Part shown: positions 35,560 to 41,553 of the stretch, piece by piece
How the letters are laid out: every line of letters begins with the position of its first letter
Position numbering within the stretch: position 1 is the first letter of the stretch
Source: Saccoglossus kowalevskii
Taxonomy: Eukaryota > Hemichordata > Enteropneusta > Harrimaniidae
Length of the DNA stretch: 41,553 bases
Assembly: GCF_000003605.2 (NCBI RefSeq)
Contig: NW_003130866.1
Coordinates: 17,863-59,415, forward strand
Direction of reading: 5' to 3'
The notes under the pieces: generated by a model
What the model saw: only the letters and a program-made list of their open reading frames with translations
What the model was told of the DNA's origin: nothing
Database searches by the model: none
Position numbers and translations under genes: made by a program

Positions 35560-36690
35560 TCATGCGCACATCGCTTACAGAGATGATTGGATCTTTATTA
35601 ACTGATACATGGCCATCGGCCCAAAACAAAACATTTAAACTATTTACAATATTTCGGCAGCTTTCCTCCTAAGTTGTATTGCATTGAATACAAACTCAGC
35701 TAAACACTATAGAAATACATAATTTTGAGTTTTGAGTAATTCAAGAAATTTATTTACAATTGGTGGGGTGCAGTAATGTTGGATATAGTGATATCTAATG
35801 TGATTATAAAAATTACAAACTAATAAAAAATGAAACTCGTTTTCAATAGAATTCATATTGCAAAGCTCGCACGTACGCTGGCCTCTTTCTCTGTTTTTTT
35901 ATGTTCGAATATGAACAGAAAACTTTCTTTCTAGTTCTATGGTAATTTTAAATTGACAGTAAGTGTCTAACTTGTCTAAAGTACACGAGTCAGCCCGCCA
36001 TACCAAGGAACGATACTATTTGAATCGTTCCACAAATGTATTTATAAACACATTAACATTTCCAATTTATTGTGCATGCAAAGAATGTCACTGATTTAGG
36101 TGTGTTTGTTCTGGTTCCCGACCTTTTGATATTGTATTGCAACATTTCTTGGGGTACCTTGAATTTTACATGGAAATTAATTTTGCCCAATATTTAATGC
36201 AGCGTTTCGCTGAGTATAGATAGATAGGATATCTCCCACATCCTCCTAGAATACTTCTATTTGGTGATCTATTAGAAACACCAAGAAACAATGTATAAGC
36301 ATAATATTGGACTCGTTCCAGATATTTACACTCTCTAAAACCCCAGATTTCCGTCTATAGGTTAGTATTGGTAGTATCATTGTATCAAACACCTTAAAGT
36401 AGGCTCTGTACGATAGAATGCATTAACAATTCAGAGTTTTTTTTCGCTTGCTGTGCCAATAGTTTTGTTGCCATTGACCAGTGGAATATACAGGAAAACA
36501 TAATTCCAAGATATTCAAAGTTTGTAGTATGAAACGGTGTGGACCGCCATCACTCACTTTTCGTTTCTTGATAAATGTCCCCCGCCCTTGAAAACATCAA
36601 TTTTGGCCTTATACAGGAAAAGTTTACAGACATACTCCAGCGCTCACAATTCAATTCTAGTTTATCTAATAATCTCTGGAGCCCGACAAC
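35560..36690 (-). mobile_element. LINE 3' fragment (end of ORF2), degenerate
   Basis: Reading the minus strand from 36690 down, broken frames give LLDKLELNCERWSMSVNFSC, then a DVFKGGGHLSRNEKW-like box. Next come EYLGIMFSCIFHWSMATKLL, RVQYYAYTLFLGVSNRS with LGGCGRYPIYLYSAKR, and EFHFLLVCNFYNHIRYHYI near 35800. This order (post-active-site region, thumb, C-terminal Cys/His-type tail) is that of CR1/L2-like LINE ORF2 ends. Stops and frameshifts occur between the blocks. Confidence 0.75.
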
Positions 36691-37690
36691 TGAATCTCAT
36701 TTGGGCATTTGGTTTCTTGTACACGATAGATAAACGATAGAGGGCTTTTATGGACGCATGTAAGTGTAAATCGGCTGCCAAATTTCTCCCATTTTTGCTG
36801 CTTTACTGGACAGAATCTCACGTAAAGATGTACTACAAGTACTGTTAATACATACTTGATTTGCTGTGAAAATACCAGCAGTATGAGAATAACCATCGCT
36901 GCGTACAGAGCATGAATTGGTTGTTTTACACAGCCAACTGCCGCCAAGGTGAGGTGTCCATTAGTGACACCTATACATTTACATGACAATGGAATCAATG
37001 TAAACCCCAAACGGAGAATAAATTAATTGCGTTTCCGAGAACCCTTCCCAGCCATGTTTTCGCGAAACTTTTATTTTATATAAATTAGTCTTTTTTATTT
37101 TATTTTATGCAAATTAGCCATGTTCCATACATACGAATATTTGTATTTAATATTTCCTCTGCGTAGTTGATGAACAAAAACTAATATACATGTATTAAAT
37201 GCATGATTGTGGCAGAAATAATCTGTTAAAAGGTAGTCAGTTGGGAAACTGAACAAAAATATTGTTAGCCCTTTTTTTTAAACACAGATTTTTTTGACTC
37301 AGAGTAGTATATATGTCATGTGTACGTTGTAAATAAGACTACACGTATCAGCTCATTACCTTATTGCAAAGTAGCAAAGAGTGCAGATGAAATTTGTGAT
37401 TTGTTTAAGTGTAAATATTAAACATACACTGACACTATATACTATGAATGCCTAAATAATGTTTATAAATATTCATATTGCATAATTTCAGAATTTTCTT
37501 TTCATGTACTGTCACTTCTTCTTAGAATTGTTCGTGTTTCGATCCTCGCTAAGTCTAATGATTATATTATTACAAGCAGGGAATCATCGACCTACATTAT
37601 GTTTCTTTGACGTTTCCTGTAATAAATCGGTTACCCCCATCTCATGTAAAATAAACTTGAACAAGCCATAAGTACTAGAGTACTAGACAC
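36691..37690. other. AT-rich intergenic DNA, no gene seen
   Basis: I see no exon or repeat that I can support. The 114-codon minus frame at 36666-37010 overlaps the LINE remnant in another frame and looks random. Confidence 0.5.
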
Positions 37691-38520
37691 TGACTAGAGT
37701 GTCATGCGTGGTGGGGGGGGGGCAGAGTGGTGCAGAATGAACCGATTGACCATGATCTGCATAACAACCACTATTCTAGAATGTCCAGTACCAAGTAAAC
37801 TTTACCAGTGCAGTGCCACGCGTGATTTGGCGCAAAATTATTTCAGAAATGTAAATGCGCCGAATTCACGCGTCGACAGTGCAACGCCGGCCCATCGATG
37901 ATTTCCGCGACGTTTACATGCTATTTCCTAAACATACATCCAATGTAATTTACTCCTCAACTGCTTTTTATTTTACGTTAGGTATTTTTTCAAAAGAATG
38001 AATTAATGTGTTTTGTTCAAATGTCGGATTGAGTTGAGTGAGAAATACAAATTACTAGAATACACCTAGTATATAGCGCCATCAGTAGTTCTAAAATGGC
38101 TAATGTTATTGACTGACCTTAACTGACCTCATTATCATTGCCGTCATATCCCGCCATGTTATTTACGTATGACCCTAATGATGTTTATTTCGTGGCATCG
38201 TTTTGGTGGACTTTGTTTGCTTGCTGTAATTTGATTATTAGCACATGTTGACGCGCTTTATGACGTCGGGTTATTTTCATTCGCTTGTATGCTGACAAAA
38301 ACAACTCGTTCTCCTCACAACAACCTAATGTTCTGCCTAGTGCAGTGTACTGTTTTCTCGACATCTTCGTCGAACTCGATGATTAATCGAGTTGTGATCG
38401 AGTTGACCAGGCTCCCACACCAAAGTTGCTGTGTTTACGTAATTCGATTTAAATGAGCCGTATATTTGCGAACGTGTAAGTCGAATACGGATAGTGGTAA
38501 GATAGTATTTTATGCGATTC
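37691..38520. promoter_or_regulatory. CpG-richer, promoter-like zone upstream of the nuclear receptor
   Basis: CpG words cluster here (cacgcgtgat, gcgccgaattcacgcgtcgac, aacgccggcccatcgatg). An exact E2F-type TTTGGCGC lies at 37826-37833, tgacgtcgg near 38261, and repeated atcgagttg words at 38384-38405. It may be the promoter or first non-coding exon of the receptor gene about 2 kb downstream. Transcription from here is inferred, not shown. Confidence 0.35.
38114..38129 (-). promoter_or_regulatory. Perfect DR4 nuclear-receptor element
   Basis: TGACCT-TAAC-TGACCT is AGGTCA-GTTA-AGGTCA on the minus strand. It is an exact direct repeat with 4-base spacing, the class typically bound by TR and LXR heterodimers with RXR. 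It lies 2.1 kb upstream of the first coding exon of a nuclear-receptor gene. Confidence 0.5.
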
Positions 38521-38820
38521 AATTGTGTGTTCGTTAAAAATCCCTCAAAATAGAGATCTTAACAATAACATTGACCTTTCTTATTGTCTGTAAAACTATT
38601 GTGGCTGTGCCAAAAATACCTCGCCCAGGGACGTGTAGCATTCTGTGTACCTATGACCCGAGCCATTTTTTGTTTTATACTCCAGTCGTATATCCTATAC
38701 CCCCGACTTGTGCAGTCCATTTATGAATCCATTGTTCTAGTTTTTTTCATTTGATGATCAGTTAAGAAAGTAGGTTTATATTATAAGTATGCCAGTTATA
38801 TACATTATATATAAATTATT

Positions 38821-39060
38821 AGGAAAGGAACTTCCTTCCTCAGAAGCGGCACAATGAAATTGTGCATGAGGGGGGCGAGATCTGAAATCTAGACCCTCTG
38901 AAAAGCTATTTCCTGCATTTTTAGGGGCATATTTTGCTGACACAAAGGTTTTCAGTTTGATTTAGGGGAGCGATGCCCCCAACATTTTTTTCGGGTGGGC
39001 AACCGCCCCCTCTGCCCCCTCCCATGCCACCGCCGCTGTTCCTTGACTGTTATCTCAGAT
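38821..39060. repeat. Probable dispersed repeat with hairpins and G/C-run end
   Basis: The stretch opens with the near-palindrome aggaaaggaacttccttcct and the hairpin GCACAATGAAATTGTGC (38849-38865). It continues with gggggcgag blocks and closes with C-rich text (accgccccctctgcccc). This texture is unlike the neighbouring AT-rich DNA and typical of a dispersed invertebrate repeat. There is no second copy in the window to prove it. Confidence 0.4.
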
Positions 39061-40245
39061 TTGTTGTCACTGTGGTGATTTACATAGATGTCTCTAATAG
39101 AAATGCCCTGTTTGTAACTCCAATGAAATTGTATTCTGTACAACACTGAATGAGATGCTTTCTTTGAAAACTTAAATCTGAAAGCATTTCTCAATAACAA
39201 AAATTGAAAATCTGTCCAAGCAATTGCCAAATTCATCAGTGACTGTTTTACTGAAAGAGAGAATTTCATGAAAAGCAATTTACCAGCTGCCTCAAAATAG
39301 TATAAAAAATAATTATATGGTATTTTTTATTCCCTGTTTTATACAAGTATTTTCATACTATTACTATTTTATTTTATTATTCCTTATTTTTTTTTTTTTT
39401 GTATTATGGTCAAGATCCCAGAGTGGATATGACATTAATAAAGGTTATTATTATTATTATTATTATTATTACATCCAAAATTATTGTTCCAAGTATGTCT
39501 ATTAAATCACTGCTAACCTGAATCTTGTTGTTGTCAAATTTATAGCGGTTATTTAAGTTTGGTTCAGATGATGGTTACTTTTGTTCTGAGTTTCTTCATT
39601 TGTAAATTCAAAGAAATGATGGTTATAGTGAATAAAACAAATTTCTTTTCAAATATGGGGTATTCTCAAATGTTTATTTCCTATTTCTTAAAGTGACATT
39701 TATTTAGAGATTTTGTGAGTAAAGCCAAATAAAACAATTTTTGTGTTCCAGTAACAGCCTAAAAGAAATATTGGACAGGGATTTTTATTTTATATTTTCC
39801 TTGGGATTTTGTGAGAACATAATTATAAATGTGATGATGTCTAAGTTAGTTTTCAATCATTTACTACATCACAGTACATTAAATAAAAAAAAACTTATGT
39901 ATGTCCCTTGTGAAAATACCAGGAGATATGGAGAACATTTTTGGACCAAATTTGTTAGGCTTTTTTGACTGTATGATTGATATGCATTCCAACCCATTAT
40001 ACCTAATTTAAAATACACTTCAAAAACATCAATCTTCTTATCTATTTTTAGTTAATTATGTCATCATTTTGGGTAGAAATGATAATGTTCATACTTTGCA
40101 AAGTATTACTGTGACAGTAATATCACTTTGTTTTGCATGAACCACAGCTGGTGAAAATGTACGAGTACCTGGTATACACAATTTCCAGGATTCTTGCTAA
40201 AATAAAATTATTTCTATTTAACATATAGGTAACTGTAGTATTTAA
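39061..40245. other. AT-rich DNA upstream of the nuclear receptor exons
   Basis: No exon is supportable. A (TTA)n microsatellite occupies 39445-39471. A possible 3' splice acceptor (acatatag, ending 40228) lies 18 bases before the receptor start codon, so the 5' UTR may begin in an upstream exon. Confidence 0.5.
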
Positions 40246-40807
40246 ATGATGACTTCTGTTGTTCCATCAAAGGCAGATGATGGTGTAGCTGAGGTTAGCA
40301 GTACAACCATGGATGTAGTATGTGTGGTATGCAGTGACAAGGCAGCTGGCAAATACTTTGGTGCAATAGTATGTGAAGCCTGTAAGGTAAGCCGCCTTTT
40401 TCATATCTGTCAGATGCTAAAAAGTCAGGTCAGTTACTGATGTAAGCTGGCACCTTACATACAACCTGTCCAAGTAGGTATGATCTCTGATATAATGGAA
40501 GTCAAAACTATTGTAGTCAGCTTATTTTTTGATTTGTGCATATATACTGAATGTACTGTCAACTACTAGTATGTGGTTTTGAACACAGTTTGATGAGTAA
40601 TCAGATCCTGTTTTCGTATCAACTGTATTAGTATATGAATATATTTTTTTTTTACTTTACAGAGTTTTTTTATCAGAAGTACCAAGAAAGGTGACCCATG
40701 TTTTTATTGTGTGCAAGACAAGCATTGTCAAATTACTCCAGCAACTAGGTTACTATGTCAGTATTGTAGATTTCACAAATGTCTGGCTGTCGGTATGACC
40801 AGAACAG
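40246..40807 (+). CDS. Nuclear receptor, DNA-binding domain exons (partial gene)
   Basis: Exon 1 is 40246-40386 (47 codons, phase 0, donor GTAAGC). Exon 2 is 40663-40807 (donor GTACAT, phase 1). After a short N-terminus (about 25 residues), zinc finger 1 is CVVCSDKAAGKYFGAIVCEAC (Cys at 26, 29, 43, 46; C-x2-C-x13-C-x2-C). Exon 2 starts with SFFIRSTKKG and carries finger 2, with Cys spacing C-x5-C-x9-C-x2-C (CVQDKHC to CQYC). It ends CRFHKCLAVGMTRTG, the usual end of the core domain. The intron falls between CEACK and SFF, inside the P-box region. The P-box is EACKS, unlike the common EGCKG; ERR-type receptors have EACKA. RFHKCLAVGM resembles NR1-type receptors (E75/Rev-erb, PPAR). The ligand-binding domain lies beyond the window, so the subfamily cannot be fixed. 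It would act as a ligand-regulated or orphan transcription factor. Confidence 0.92.
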
Positions 40808-41198
40808 GTACATCATATTACTTGATATCCTAATTTATGCTGGATATTTGTTCAGGTTCAGTAGGAATGTTCTCCTCTCTACTTGGGAACAAATTGTATC
40901 TTTGATACATAGATTACATCTTTCTGCAAAAATCTGTTCCATTTAGGAGTTATGAAACTAACATGTAATAGATGTTATACTGTGTGATTTTAACAATCCT
41001 CACACAAGTTAATATTTTCACCCAAAAATTGTATAATATTGTTGCCATTTTTTCTTATAAGTTCTTTGCTTTTTGGCCTTGATCAAAATGAACAAAAACA
41101 TGGAAATATTACACAGTGGTATTTCAAGAAAGTTATAAATTTCTCATTATCCTGTTTTAATTAAGTAAATAAAAAATGTTCTACCCCGAGAGTCATGG

Positions 41199-41553
41199 GT
41201 ATATGGTATGTACAGGTATGAACTGAATAATACAGAAATGGTATGTACGGTATGAACTGAATAATACAGCAATAGTATGTACGGGTATGAATTGAATAAT
41301 ACAGCAATGGTATGTACGGGTATGAACTGAATAGTACAGAAATGGTATGTACGGGTATGAACTGAATAATACAGAAATGGTATGTACGGGTATGAACTGA
41401 ATAATACAGCAATGGTATGTACGGGTATGAACTGAATAATACAGAAATGGTATGTACGGGTATGAACTGAATAATACAGAAATGGTATGTACGGGTATGA
41501 ACTGAATAATACAGCAATGGTATGTACGGGTATGAACTGAATAATACAGAAAT
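41199..41553. repeat. 35-bp minisatellite in nuclear-receptor intron, runs off the window
   Basis: Units of ggtatgtacgggtatgaact followed by gaataatacag(a/c)aat repeat about ten times, with a/c alternation near the unit end. The array is still in progress at the last base. The 118-codon minus frame here comes only from the repeat. Confidence 0.95.

Noticed and set aside
36666-37010. 114-codon minus-strand open frame with hydrophobic stretch
   Set aside because: Overlaps the LINE remnant in a different frame and has no splice or homology support.
41161-41517. 118-codon minus-strand open frame
   Set aside because: Produced entirely by the 35-bp minisatellite.

Overview
This window is nuclear DNA of an animal, most likely a marine invertebrate. 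The evidence is spliced genes with GT-AG introns, AT-rich intergenic DNA, metazoan gene families (OPA3, CCDC61/VFL3, a nuclear receptor), a DIRS-type retrotransposon, decayed LINE fragments and many minisatellites. The species cannot be named from sequence alone; a hemichordate, echinoderm, cephalochordate or lophotrochozoan would all fit. There are no bacterial operons, CRISPR arrays, rRNA genes or tRNA genes.

Layout, left to right. (1) At 1-301 there is a possible end of a gene that lies mostly outside the window. (2) At 2591-4088 a four-exon gene of unknown family lies on the minus strand; all of its introns are phase 1. (3) At 4.4-6.3 kb there is non-coding DNA with a 15-bp minisatellite, a diverged duplication, and two palindromic kappaB-like sites. 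(4) At 6369-8807 is OPA3 (plus strand, two exons, 196 aa), flanked by nuclear-receptor half-sites, with a 3' UTR ending near 9.6 kb. (5) At 11190-18135 is a dead but structurally complete DIRS-like tyrosine-recombinase retrotransposon in minus orientation. It has inverted terminal repeats, an internal complementary region, and gag-like, RT, RNase H and recombinase remnants. (6) At 19253-31332 is CCDC61 (minus strand, 14-15 coding exons, about 529-535 aa), readable from start to stop. (7) At 32-37 kb there is a 94-bp triplicate and three fragments of LINE reverse-transcriptase genes in both orientations. (8) At 37.7-38.5 kb is a CpG-richer, promoter-like zone with a perfect DR4 element. (9) At 40246-40807 are the two DNA-binding-domain exons of a nuclear receptor that runs off the right edge, followed by a 35-bp minisatellite in its next intron.

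OPA3 and CCDC61 are convergent neighbours, and the DIRS element sits between their 3' ends. From memory, human OPA3 and CCDC61 both map to 19q13.32, so their adjacency here may be an old linkage. The nuclear receptor has an unusual P-box (EACKS). Nuclear-receptor response elements (DR1, DR4, DR5, and an ERR-like half-site) occur upstream of both OPA3 and the receptor. I found no evidence of a wholly new system. The items most worth following up are the DIRS circular-junction region, the unknown minus-strand gene, the receptor with the odd P-box, and the half-site cluster at OPA3.
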